DNA of 64,000 nt from Rhodamnia argentea (Eukaryota; Streptophyta; Magnoliopsida; Myrtales; Myrtaceae): contig NC_063151.1 in NCBI RefSeq assembly GCF_020921035.1, positions 28,340,934 through 28,404,933 on the forward strand, in the 5' to 3' direction. Of this stretch, positions 1 through 10,490 are shown piece after piece. The translations under genes were made by a program, and so were the position numbers. Numbering within the stretch: the stretch's first letter is position 1; every line of letters starts with the position of its first letter. The notes below the pieces were generated by a model. It saw only the letters and a program-made list of their open reading frames with translations, did no database searches and was not told where the DNA came from.

Positions 1-985
1 GGATTGATGAGCTGAGATGAGATTCCTTGTCAAACCTGCCGTTTCTGCTTTAGGTGAGATGCCGGTGGCGGTGACAGCATAACCCGTCACCGACTTCCAA
101 CCACACCACCCCCCGCCCGCCACCTGTCCTTTCATATATACATATATACACATATATACATATACATTATGTATATGTAACAGACACTTTTTGCTTTCAT
201 TTTTACCGGAGAATGCTAGAAAAGATTTACAAATTCAAAAAAATAAGAGTAATTATCTGTGTGTTCCGCCAGAAGTGGTGTGCGTCGAGTCGTAGGATGT
301 TCGGCTTTCGGAGTGAATCGGGGTTCAACGGAGCTTCGGACAGAATGTGATGGATAATAGTTGCGTTAAGAGTCAAATAGATAAAGTAAATAAAGAACTT
401 AATAAAAGAATTTGTAAGATAAATTGCTGAGAAATTAATAAGTATTAGTGATTGCGAATTCGTTATAAATATTCTTCTTCAACTATTTATAGTCAATTAC
501 ATAAAATAATCATCCGTAGCGATTACTTTTTAAATACTAATCTATTACTAGATATTTGAGAAGAGTACCCTCTACATGCTTTATATCTGAGAGATTCTAA
601 GGTCCGGACGAGATCTCAGACGAAGCGGTTTAATGATTTATTTAGGTTTAAATTTGCCTTCAAGCGACCAAATTACATTTCCATCATCTTTGTTTCCTTT
701 GTTTGTTCTTTAATCTTATTGGCCACAAAAAATAAATGACAAATTATTTAAAATAAACTACGAGTTTCACTCCTTCAAAAAAAATTGCGGCCTATGGATA
801 TATTGTTACTTTCAGTCATTGATCTTTCTTTTTTCTCTCTGCATCTGCCTCTGCCTCTGCCCCTGCCACCTCTGTCTCTCTCTCGATCTCTCTCGATCGA
901 GACCTTCAAACACCAACGCAACCGCCCCGAAATAACCAACCGCTTCTCCCCTTCTCAGGCGGAGGGACACACGCACACGGCCCCC
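1..985. other. Upstream region of the DUF1223 gene, no gene seen
   Basis: No coding region is recognised. A TA/CA-rich alternating tract lies at about 133-180. The stretch 820-900 is strongly CT-rich and directly precedes the start codon of the next gene, as expected for a plant 5' untranslated leader. Open frames here are short or overlap the downstream gene in the wrong frame. Confidence 0.5.
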
Positions 986-989
986 CACA

Positions 990-3442
990 ATGCCGCCTCG
1001 CCTCTTCGCCTGCTTCGGCAAGCCCCACGTCCACTCCTCCGCCGCAACCGCGTCGGCAGAGGATCAGAGAGGGGCGGTGCTGGTGGAGCTGTTCTCGTCG
1101 CAGGGCTGCGCCACCTCTCCCGAGGCGGAGCTGTTGGTGTCGAGGCTGGGGAGGGGGGACTTCGAGGTGGAGGCTCCGGTGGTGGTGTTGGCGCACCACG
1201 TGGACTACTGGGACTACATGGGGTGGAAGGACCCGTTCGGGTCGAGCCAGTCCACGGTGAGGCAGAAGGCCTACGTGGAGGCGCTGAGGCTGGACACCAT
1301 GTTCACGCCGCAGGTGGTGGTCCAGGGTCGGTCCCAGTGCGTCGGCACCGACCAGGACGCCTTGCTCTCTGCCATCGCGTCCGCCCCTAAATTCCCTTCG
1401 CCGGCGCTCCAGGTTCCTTTTTTTCTTTCTTTCTTTCCAGAAATATGCTTGATATTCACTGATTAATTGATTGGCATTGAAGATGTTGTAGAGATCGAAT
1501 GATGAAGTTTTCAATCAATCTCGATTCACGAAAACCTTAGGGACCAGTGCTAGTACTATTAGCGTTGATTAGTGGGCTGTGGTGTACTAATTGAAGTACT
1601 TAGGCTGCAGTGGCGGATCTTATGATCTTTTAGCTTTTGCAAGGGACGGTTTTCTTCTAGATTAAGGAATTTCTATACGTGGATTGATAACCCAGAAAGC
1701 ATTAGATATATATGGACTTCGGTTTTCGTATCGCAGCGTATGTTATTCATCATCCTGTTCTCAGATCACAAGAATTGTCAGTTGGAGAATTTGTAATGTT
1801 AAAAGTTAGATAGGGTCCCGCTTAAATCAAGAATGGGTTCTGTGAACTTTTGTCGGATAAGGCTAAGTTGATGTTGCTGTAGTTTTTAGCAGCACAGGGA
1901 TTAATAGTTCCGAATGTTGATTAAATTTGGAAAACTAGGGTAATAACTTCAACGTCGTAGGAGCAAGTTTATCACACCTAGCGTGAGTAAAGATTAGGAT
2001 TTGAATGCTCTTGAAGAATATTATGTTAGAAAGAAATGACCAAAAACCCTGAGGAGTCTGTGGTGTAATACAGTGTGATGTAGACAAATCTTTGTTACCA
2101 GAGAGAGTAGTTCAGATCCGTTCTAGATTGGTTCGCTCGCTTGGATTTGGTTTGATCTGCGGAGTCCTAGCCATTCTCAGTTATGGTGCTATCACTATAC
2201 ATGAACTTTGGTTAATTGGTCTGGTTTTGAGTGCCTTCTGATTTATGTTTTCGGAAGATGAGGAGGGTTGTCTGCCAAAGTTAGTGAAACTTATAGGCCA
2301 TTATCTTTTCTCTGCCCTTGACAAAATCCGCCAGTGGCACATAGATCTGAGAGGGACCAAATTACGGAACAGGTCTGAAGGCAACATTGACATTAAAAAA
2401 GCAGAGCTACAGAAGGGAAAAGATAAAGAAGCGAAATAAATTAAAAAGACGGTTCAACAGAAAGAAGATAGGTAGGTGGGAGAGATCCACTCCACCAGCT
2501 ACAGAACCGTATTCAATTCCTTTTCCTTTTCCAAGGCATGAAGAAGCAAAGTCATAAGCAACCTGTCAGTTGATCTTTATCATTCGTATTCACTTACACA
2601 TGTTTGATGCACTAAAAGTAATAATCAGTTGCTAATTTTCCGTGGTTGGAAGTTGTCGTGTTCATGGCACAACAGGATATATTCTATGACTTCGATAACA
2701 TCTAACACCCACTTTCTCCTGACTGATGTTTTAGTGGAGAACGAAATCAGCTCTGTTCTTTCCGTTTGAAGAAAGGAAGGATCCCAAAGAATCGATATTC
2801 TTTTAGTTGTTTTAGTTGTTCAATCTCTCTCTAATTGATCAATAGATGTAATCGGTAGTATGAAGAAAGTTATCTGTAGATCTTGAAAGTAAGTCCTGGG
2901 AAAACCATATTTCTTGCCTAATTTTGCGATTTTTCTGGTAATACTGGGAGTGCTTAATTCAATGGCGCCGCCATTTCTCATCGAGAACTTCAGGATCCTG
3001 GAATGATGTCATTACCTTTCTTTTGCATTGAATTCTGGATTAGCAAATTCCAATTAATTGAAGATGCGTATGTGCATCTACACAGGCAAATTTCCAGAGG
3101 CCGTCACCAGATTCTTTACAAGTGTTGCTATCCGGAGCATTGAAGATGAAGGTGGAAGGCCAAGCTAATGTGATGGTGGCGCTCTGTGAGAATGGATTGC
3201 TGACCGACTGCTTGAAGGGAGAGAATAAAGGGCGGGTCTTATCGAACGACTTCGTCGTGAGGAAGCTGGAGAAACTGTGTACCGTCAAGGATATTTCGGC
3301 AAAGAAGACGGTTTCGGGAACTGTTAATTTCTCATTGTGGCAAGGTTTCACAAGCAGCAAATGCGGGATTGCGGTCTTTGTTCAGAACAGTGCTCACCAG
3401 ATCTTCGGATCGCAGAACATACTACTGCCAGATAATATGTGA
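990..3442 (+). CDS. DUF1223 family protein (thioredoxin-like fold), two exons
   Basis: Exons 990-1412 and 3086-3442 join in phase 0 at a GT donor after ...PALQ and an AG acceptor before ANFQRP, giving 259 residues, the usual size for the family. Exon 1 carries the family's opening ELFSSQGC motif (around residue 31), which resembles a thioredoxin-type active-site strand but keeps only one cysteine, then HVDYWD and the FTPQVVVQG signature. Exon 2 holds the C-terminal beta-rich part. DUF1223 proteins are widespread in bacteria and plants and their biochemical role is not settled; I infer none. The start is the first ATG after a CT-rich leader. The 1.67-kb intron holds no gene. No signal peptide is evident, so a cytosolic location is likely. 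Confidence 0.88.
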
Positions 3443-4009
3443 AAGTCGGACGAAATCTTTCATTCTATGTCGCAGCATCAGGGCCTCGAGTTCTGACTAT
3501 CATGTACAGGGTGTTGTGGTGGTTGAGCACCATTTTTTTTTTCACCTCTAAGTTTGCTCCTTTGTTTTCAGCTGCTGGTTGGACTTTGTTTTGTCATTGA
3601 TTCTTTTAGGAGATAGAGCATATCCGACTTTCATTCTCGAACCATTTGAATTCTAAGTTGAGGATCCTGCGATTCTTCAGTGTTTGGAACTCAATACATA
3701 CTGTGATGGTATTGCTTCTCTTAGTGTTCTGTCATCAGGATTTGAAAAGTCTACTGGACTTGTAGGATTATTGAATATGGCAGAACTACCCATCATCCGT
3801 TGAATTATTACCCACCCGTTGATTATGATTGTGCAAGAACGCATCCGCATTGAGTCAAATTAGTTTAAGAGATCTGATAAAGAAGTTGGATGAATTGGAG
3901 TGCCTTGAGTGAGCATCCATCCACTGTAAATCTGATATCGCTAGGAATGCATCCAATATCTGTATTTATAGTCTAACTACACTCCTCAATCAAGATGGAA
4001 GGAAGCGAC
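3443..4009. other. Intergenic, 3' flank of two convergent genes
   Basis: Between the stop of the DUF1223 gene and the stop of the first wound-responsive gene. It should hold both 3' untranslated regions. No further gene, repeat or RNA is recognised. Confidence 0.5.
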
Positions 4010-4282
4010 TCAACAGGGTCCCCAAGAACTCAAGTACAAGACTTGTCTGAAGGACTCCTCAGATTGCCGCAGCTTCTCTTCACCGATGGCCCTGTTGACC
4101 GCAGAGGAAGCAGCGGGGGAAGAGAGCTTCCTGGCCTGGGAATAAGATCCGAGATTGGTGGTCTTGGCATGGTGGTGGAGGGATCGGAGAAGATGGTTCC
4201 ATCTGCAGAAGCCTTGGTCCTTGAGTGCTTCCACAGTTCCAATGCTGGCCGCAACGATCCAAGCTCTGCTTGTCGAACTCAT
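4010..4282 (-). CDS. DUF3774 wound-responsive family protein, copy 1
   Basis: A single-exon gene of 90 residues. The N-terminal block AWIVAASIGTVEALKDQG, the RWN element, the SYSQARKLSS stretch and the C-terminal SSWGP are the hallmarks of the plant DUF3774 wound-induced protein family, whose members are about 80-100 residues and often induced by wounding; molecular function is poorly defined. The frame is open another 67 codons upstream, but the family start MSSTSRAW and the position of a TATA-like box about 125 bp upstream decide for the ATG at 4282. It is closely related to the gene at 6393-6659, in the same orientation 2.1 kb away, so the two are tandem duplicates. It has an EEKLRQS insertion relative to copy 2. 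Confidence 0.9.
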   Translation of the reverse strand: MSSTSRAWIVAASIGTVEALKDQGFCRWNHLLRSLHHHAKTTNLGSYSQARKLSSPAASSAVNRAIGEEKLRQSEESFRQVLYLSSWGPC

Positions 4283-4407
4283 CGTCGTCTCTGGTCCTTT
4301 TCGGTGGTGATTTGCTGTAATGGAGATGTGGTCTCGAGATTTGGGTGTAGAATAGACTAGTGGGGTTGAACTCCAATGGTGTTGGGGAATGGATTGGAGG
4401 GTATTGG

Positions 4408-4417
4408 TTAATATAGT
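4408..4417 (-). promoter_or_regulatory. Probable TATA box of wound-responsive copy 1
   Basis: On the minus strand an ACTATATTAA stretch lies about 125 bp before the start codon at 4282. Placement fits a plant core promoter with a roughly 90-nt leader. No other candidate box is nearer. Confidence 0.45.
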
Positions 4418-4482
4418 GAGGAGGGGGGAAGGTGAGGGAGAGTGGAATCTGAGAAGAAGCAAGGAAGGGCAGCCAGAACCCA

Positions 4483-5833
4483 AAACAAGAGGCAGATTTT
4501 ACCAGGGACTTGGGAGACATGCCCATGGTTTGAGGTTTGGCAACACCTAAAACCACAGGCTTCCCCTGTTTTGGCTGCTTCCTGGATCCACGAGCTTGAA
4601 AGTGGAGAGGAGAGACAAATTGGCCCACCAGGAAGAGAGAGAGAGTAGGGGAGGACCCGGCAATCTTAGACTTTATTTAAATCGATCCCGCACATGACAG
4701 ATGAAAGACCAGGCAAAAGAAGGTCATAATCTATACTAGGATCCAAGCCAACCTTGCCTTAATAACCGAATTAACATTGATTGAACCACAAATGGACGTA
4801 ATAGCTTAGATGGATCGAAAAAGCTGGTGAGGTGAAGGGCGCGCGGTCTGACAGAAGGATCTCATTGGTAAAGACTAGTTACCGCCCCGGGGGTCCTGTT
4901 CAAACCATCGAGCAGCACAGGAAACATCTAAACATGAAGGGAAATATGCAGCGGTCTTGTCTGCCATAGCTTTGGCAAATTGGCCAAACTTCCCGTAACT
5001 CCGAGTGCACTTGTTGTTAGTAACATTTTATAACAAATTGGGACGATGCTTTATACTTTGGAATTTTAGGATTTTCGTCACTAGTAATTATGCGGTAATA
5101 TCATCCTTTTAATTGAACATTTGTAACTGGTAGTTCATTATGGTTAGCAAGTTTCTATCGTTAATAGTAACTTCTTTTCATATGTCGCAGCTTGATTAAT
5201 AATTATCTTAACAATATCGTAATGTTCTCCCATAGATCATAACTTATAATTCCTGTTCTTAGTAATTACACCTATAGAAACTGTAATTTGCCTGAAGTCG
5301 TTGTAATTATACCAACAAAAGCTCCTAATTATCATAACTAGAAAATTCTATTTATGGTAACTTTATTTTCCCTTATTTTTAGTAAATTTGTTTAAATGGT
5401 AATAGCATTCCTTTTCAATTCATGAACAAGTTAATCAATTGTAAAATTTACTATCATATTTCGGTCTCCGAGTATTTCGGTCTCCGAGTTATGGGTTTGA
5501 GAGATCGAAAACTCGAAAGGGATTTTTGAATTTAATTCTTATGAAAATGGAATCCCAATCTAAATACAAACATGATCGAAAATATCCATGAATCATAGTC
5601 GAAAAAAAAAAAAAAAAGATAGACCCATCAGTTAATTCATTACAATTCATTGATTAAATTCCGTTAAGATAATATCATATTTTCATGAAATTTTTTTTAT
5701 CTACAGGAAAGGTTTTTGATGAAAAGTTTTTATTTTATTTTAGAATTTTATAATTAATTGTCCACAACTATCTAAGAATTGAGTACTAAATGACTCGGTA
5801 TTTATTCGGTTGCCGGGACATAATCATAATATA
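4483..5833. other. Intergenic AT-rich region, no gene
   Basis: No coding region recognised. At about 5458-5490 a 16-bp unit (ATTTCGGTCTCCGAGT) is repeated in tandem. An A-run of about 17 lies near 5604-5620. The rest is AT-rich with no recognised element. Confidence 0.5.
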
Positions 5834-5920
5834 GGAGAGATGGCCGAGTGATCTAAGTCATGGCTTTGAAATTGATATTTAGGCTTTTATTTACCGAGGG
5901 TTTGAACCCCTCTCTTTCCA
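5834..5920 (+). pseudogene. Decayed tRNA-Ser, plastid trnS-GGA-like
   Basis: The 5' end GGAGAGATGGCCGAGTG, the variable arm with TAGGCTTTTATTTACC and the T arm GAGGGTTTGAACCCCTC followed by TCTTTCC match the plastid trnS-GGA layout, and the acceptor ends GGAGAGA/TCTCTTTCC can pair. The anticodon stem does not pair cleanly, the loop now reads TGA rather than GGA, and the T loop has a TTTGAAC form, so it is very probably a dead copy. It is best read as a fragment of plastid (or plastid-derived mitochondrial) DNA moved into the nucleus. I recognised no further organelle sequence beside it. Confidence 0.65.
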
Positions 5921-6333
5921 TGCCTTTAAACTAATTTGACATCCGACCCAAAAAAAAAAAAAAACTAATTTGACCTAATGGATAAATGAACTACAATGTC
6001 GAAAATGAATTGGTCTGTGTATTTTTCTCCTCTAAGTAAGGATAACACTTCCAATATGTGATTTACTCTAATTCCAATGAAAAAGAGAGTTACTTCTATC
6101 TGCTAAAATGAATCTAAGTGAACCAACTTTGCTTTTGAGGTTAGCAACACCAGAATTTGTTCACACCATCCGATAATTTTAATCTCTGTAGTTGAATTCC
6201 AACCTCATTATCAGCAAACGTTACAGCCGTAGAATCAGAGGCAAGAAATTGACATTCATTCAGGCTTCTCCATTCAAAGGTTCCAACTTTAAACCCAAAT
6301 TGCCATTGCCAACATTTTAGCAATTCAAGAATG

Positions 6334-6337
<4 letters not shown>

Positions 6338-6366
<29 letters not shown>
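6338..6366. repeat. (TC)n microsatellite
   Basis: About 14 uninterrupted TC units in the 3' flank of wound-responsive copy 2, just beyond its stop codon. The small open frame rich in Arg-Glu on the other strand is an artefact of this repeat. Confidence 0.95.
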
Positions 6367-6369
<3 letters not shown>

Positions 6370-6392
6370 GCAATGACCAGAGTCCCCAATTC

Positions 6393-6659
6393 CTAAAACC
6401 TTGTAGACTCAGGGCCCCAGGAGTTAAGATGCATGATCTTGCCGTGGGACTCCTCCAGGCGCTTCAAGCCCCTGGCCACCGCCGCCGAAGAAGAAGGGGA
6501 AGAGAGCTTCTTCGCCTGAGAATAGGACCTGAGGTTGCTCTTCGCGTGCTGGTGGGCCGACCTCATCGCGTAGTTCCACCTGGCGAAGCCCTGGTCCTTC
6601 AGCGCCTCCACGGCCGCTATGCTCGCCGCCACGATCCACGCTTTGCCTGCTGAACTCAT
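6393..6659 (-). CDS. DUF3774 wound-responsive family protein, copy 2
   Basis: A single-exon gene of 88 residues beginning MSSAGKAWIVAASIAAVEAL and ending near HLNSWGP with a short ESTRF tail. It shares the RWNYAMRSAHQHAK and SYSQAKKLSSP blocks with copy 1 at 4010-4282 and belongs to the plant DUF3774 wound-induced family. Compared with copy 1 it is more GC-rich, lacks the EEKLRQS insertion and has a clear TATATAAGG box upstream. The start is the first family-like methionine; no signal peptide is seen, only a mildly hydrophobic N-terminal helix. Role beyond stress or wound response is not inferred. Confidence 0.9.
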   Translation of the reverse strand: MSSAGKAWIVAASIAAVEALKDQGFARWNYAMRSAHQHAKSNLRSYSQAKKLSSPSSSAAVARGLKRLEESHGKIMHLNSWGPESTRF

Positions 6660-6793
6660 CTTGCACCTCGATTCCTTGGAAGAGGAGCCAAGAGAAAGAA
6701 AATGGGGTTTCCTCTCTCTCTTGTGGGGTTTTGGAAGGAGGGTGCGGGTCTTGCTATAGAGCTTCGTGGAGGATCTGAAATGGGGTGCTCCTC

Positions 6794-6803
6794 CTTATAT
6801 AGC
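6794..6803 (-). promoter_or_regulatory. TATA box of wound-responsive copy 2
   Basis: On the minus strand CTATATAAGG stands about 135 bp upstream of the start codon at 6659, the expected place for a plant TATA box with a leader of about 100 nt. Confidence 0.6.
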
Positions 6804-7755
6804 ACGGAGAGAAGAAAACCAGAGGCCCAGTAATCAAGGAAGGAGCCGTGGTTTTGCTATGACCGGCAGCGATTAGCTTGCCCCAGATTGACGCGTGAAG
6901 GGAAATCAAATCGTGACCTCCAGAAAGGCCCAAAAAAAAAAAAAAAAAGGAAAAGGAAAAGGGGCCAGCCATGTGTAAAATTAACTAAATACAAATATAA
7001 ATGATGTTAGTGGTTGTAGTTTATCAAATGACTGTTATTAGCAAAATCGCTTTTAAATTAGTTTATTTTGCTTCATGTTTTCATTTTCACAATATTTATT
7101 CCGATATTGTGGTACCTCCATTTTTTCAAAACAAAATAATAATAATAATTGTTGATAAATTCTAGGTTTCATTTCTGTAATTTCATGCCTCTCCCGACGA
7201 AGTCCTTTTAATTTCAATTTATTTAATCACGTTCTTTTACCATCACGTATTTTTTAATCAAGCCTATCTGACGCCGAATTCGGTACCTTTAAAAATTATT
7301 CCCCGCATAGACATTGACATTGCTAAATTTTACTTACACCATATTCCTATTTTGTGTCGCCTACATTATTCTTTTTGTGGTGTCTATGTCGCCTTTGCCT
7401 TGACTAAATTTTATTCATACCATATATATATATCGTACAATAGCGTCGTAGGTTGATCTCGTCAGCTGAAACTGGTCAAATGGGTTTTGCTGAATTTCTT
7501 GTGAGTTGAAGAACTTGAATAGAAAGGGAAGGAAAGGTGAAAGTGCAAGAACCAAATATTATTTTCCCGAATTTTTTTTCCTTAATTTGAAAAAGAGACA
7601 TTGGATAGAAATTGATGAGGCAGGCCGGACTTTCTTGTTGTCTCGAGCCTGCCTGTGTGAACCGTTGGGCTTGGAGGGATGAGCAGGAGGCTACTGGCCC
7701 AATGTCAAATTCGAAATAGGTGCGGTCAACGGTCGTTTCTGAAAGTAGAGACAAA
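6804..7755. other. Intergenic, no gene
   Basis: AT-rich sequence with an A-run near 6931-6948 and a (TA)n stretch near 7421-7432. The open frames here have no recognisable domain and no codon-like composition. Confidence 0.4.
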
Positions 7756-8815
7756 GCTTTTTTTTTTTCGAAAATGAGAATTTCATTTCATTAAACCCGA
7801 GTCCACCTACAAGAGTAGGGGCATCAAAACATAGGATTTCTCAAAGAGGGAAAGGGGGAGGGTGGTTAAAAACCCAGTTAAGAGGGAGAGCATGGTATCT
7901 AGAGGCCTTTACAACCTAATCTGCCAGTCTATTTGAGACACGGGGATAGTGAACAAAATCTAGATTCTCAAAAAGGGCCAAGAAGCTCAACATCCCAAGG
8001 ACAGAGGGAAGAATCTTTCAGACAGCTTATCAAGATTGAACAATTGGACTCTAGCATTGGTTTCATTCGAGGTTGATCAACAAAGTGGCAGAGAGCATGG
8101 AGACAGGTTAGAATTTTAGCTTGAAGGGTAGATGATGCTTGGATTGGGCAGGCGATACCTTCAATCAATCTTCCTTCTGAATCGCGGCACATGCACGCAA
8201 TTGCCCCTTCCGTGGTCCTCGAGAGGTGTGATCCATCTATGTTTGTTTTCAACAATCCCGGGTTAGGTGGTCTCCATCTCGGTTGAAAGTTCACCGATAC
8301 TTCCTTTCGCTTTAAGTTGCTTCTATTTCACTTCACATAATTGTGATGCATGTCTAGAGTAGGGTGGATTATGCCGATTGGGTTCAACTACTTGTGTTGG
8401 AAGACGAGGGAGTTGTGCGCTAACTAGATATTCTGAAGGGTGACAATGATGATATTAAACGGTATGCTCTTCTGAGTTATATCATTATAGTTTAGCAATA
8501 ATTCCTTAACTCTAGGGACTTGTTGGTAAGAAAATTGGATATTGACTTCGGAATTTGGCTAAACCTATTTTGTCTTATCACAGAGGAGGAATAGATGCTC
8601 GACTATCACATGCTCTTTTTGACATTAGGGGCAAAATAGCTCAGGTAATACCTTTCTCTTGAATAAATTTACCCTAGTTGTTAGTGCATCCTGGTAGATG
8701 TTCCATACAAAAAGTTGGACTTTTGAAAGTATTTTCAGCCTCCAAATTTTACTCCAGAGAGCTTTGGGGGTTTTAAAAGCAATTTATTGCGTTGCAATTA
8801 AGAAATAAGTTAGAG
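7756..8815 (-). mobile_element. LINE (non-LTR retrotransposon), 5'-truncated 3' end
   Basis: Read on the minus strand, about 7968-8294 encodes an RNase H-like C-terminal domain with the LKTNIDGSH start, ACMCRDSEGRLIEG strand and LESNCSILISCLKD block typical of plant LINE RNase H tails. Further upstream, about 8590-8730, a zinc-binding module of reverse-transcriptase C-termini is visible (WNIYQDALTTRVNLFKR, then CP..C and EHLFLLCDK). The element ends in an A-run of about 12 at 7760-7772. The RT core and everything upstream are missing, and the reading frame between the two modules is broken, so this is a dead 5'-truncated insertion. Confidence 0.75.
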
Positions 8816-8824
8816 GGACCATTT

Positions 8825-9063
8825 AAGGAACGTTTGTTTCCGAAAACTAAAAAATAGGAAAATGTTTTTGGACAAATAATTAATTATATCACCTAAAAAA
8901 TTAGTCAATGAAAAATACTTTTATTATTGACAATAATTTATGACTAACTATCTTCGTGAGTGATGGAAATATTTTTCATTCATTCTTATAAACGGTATAA
9001 ACAATCATTTTTCAGAAAATATTTTTCAAATTTTGAATTTTTATTAAATAAATGCACCCTTAT
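8825..9063. mobile_element. Short MITE-like element, CGTTTGTTT-end family
   Basis: Ends AAGGAACGTTTGTTT and the complement of AAATAAATGCACCCTT form imperfect inverted repeats around an AT-rich interior of about 240 bp. Similar ends occur at 23471-24374 and 31719-32672, so this appears to be a family in this genome. No coding capacity. Family assignment is inference. Confidence 0.4.
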
Positions 9064-9130
9064 TATCTAAACATTGAAACGTAAGAAGATCATCGACTCA
9101 TGTTCAAAGCACTTCTTTGAATAAATTTAT

Positions 9131-9928
9131 TGGCCCAATACACAAAAAAAAAAAAAACTTTAGAATCTGTCCCAATTATATTCGAACTTTTTTGTCTAAT
9201 AAAAAATCTTCAATTTTTACTTTTTTTTTTCAATTTTACCGGCTTAATACCCAAAATCCTCAACTTTAGCGTCTATCCTAATTATATCTAAAACTTTTTT
9301 TGTCTCATAAAAAATCTCATACTTTTACTTTTGTCCCTGTTTTAACACCATTGACCTTCTGTCTATAATCACGTCCATAATCATTAACATTTTCACATTG
9401 TTAATAAATTACACGTCAACAAAACTGGCATGAGAAAAAAGCCCCAACTTTTCTTCTTTTGTCTGCTTCTTCTACACATTATTGGGAGATACATAGCCAC
9501 TCAAGATGGCACGTTTCATATTCTCTTCGGTACTCAATAGCTCAAAAAATGACTAGATGTGGAGATTTAATTATTTGGACGAAGAATCTTAAATCTCTCT
9601 TTTCTTGAAACTTGTTCCCAAATTTCAAAAATTCATTGGTAAGTTCAATGAGAAAGTTCGAGCTACGAAGAATTAATTAACAGTGATTATGGATGAAAGG
9701 CCAACATTGGTATAATTGGAACAAAAGTAAAAGTTGAAGATTTTTATGAGATAGAAAAAATTTTGAATGTAATTGTGACATATACTAAATTTAGGGTTTT
9801 TTTTGGATATTAGGCCAATAAAATTGGGGCAAAAATAAAAATTATGAATTTGTTATGAGACAAAAAATATTTTTGGATATAATTGAGACATATACTAAAG
9901 TTGGAGGTTTTTTTTTGGATATTAGACC
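9131..9928. mobile_element. Foldback element with 9-bp target duplication (MULE-like MITE)
   Basis: The two arms (about 9131-9350 and 9700-9928) are inverted copies of each other, and each arm itself contains two tandem units of about 105 bp built around a TTTGTCTCATAA(A)AAATC core. The outer ends read TGGCCCAATACA and the complement of GGATATTAGACC. The 9-bp sequence TAAATTTAT lies immediately outside both ends (9122-9130 and 9929-9937), the size made by Mutator-type transposases. The middle holds about 350 bp of unique sequence. No protein is encoded. Confidence 0.7.
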
Positions 9929-10490
9929 TAAATTTATCAACACAAGCGACATAGACATGAATGGTTGTCACAGTGATTCCCACGCCTTCTGATCCTAGCA
10001 ACATAAACACAGCAGAGAAGACAAGCCAGCAGAGAATGTCTCGGTTTGATCTGTATGGTTATTAAGGTACCTCCTAGTCGCAGACTTTTCGGAAGAGAAC
10101 TCCTATTAATCAATCAGACGAGAAAAGATGGTAAACGATCGGCACACCGACTTTTCTTAATCGTACTTGCTAGCATATCAAGTCTGTTTGAAATCCGGCG
10201 ATTCAGCATCGCGTTACAGCTCATACACGTACATTGCCTTCACAAGAGTTCATAGCTTAGATATATAATCTAATCCGGTAGCAGGTTCTGCCGTAACGCT
10301 TCTTCCATTGGACAGGACTCGGCTAGACAGAACAGGCTCCAATGCATCAATCTTGAAGTTGAAGTTATTCTAGAGGTTCAGGCTCATCAAATAAACTTAC
10401 CAGCAAAAATGTGAACTCTGCCGACATTATGCCTTCTCTTCTTTTCCCACTTTCCTGAGCATTTCTTCAACCATTGCCCCCTGCATTCTG

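Noticed and set aside
785-1514. Long open frames overlapping the DUF1223 first exon in other frames and on the other strand
   Set aside because: They follow from GC-rich codon composition; only the 990 frame shows family motifs and a fitting second exon.
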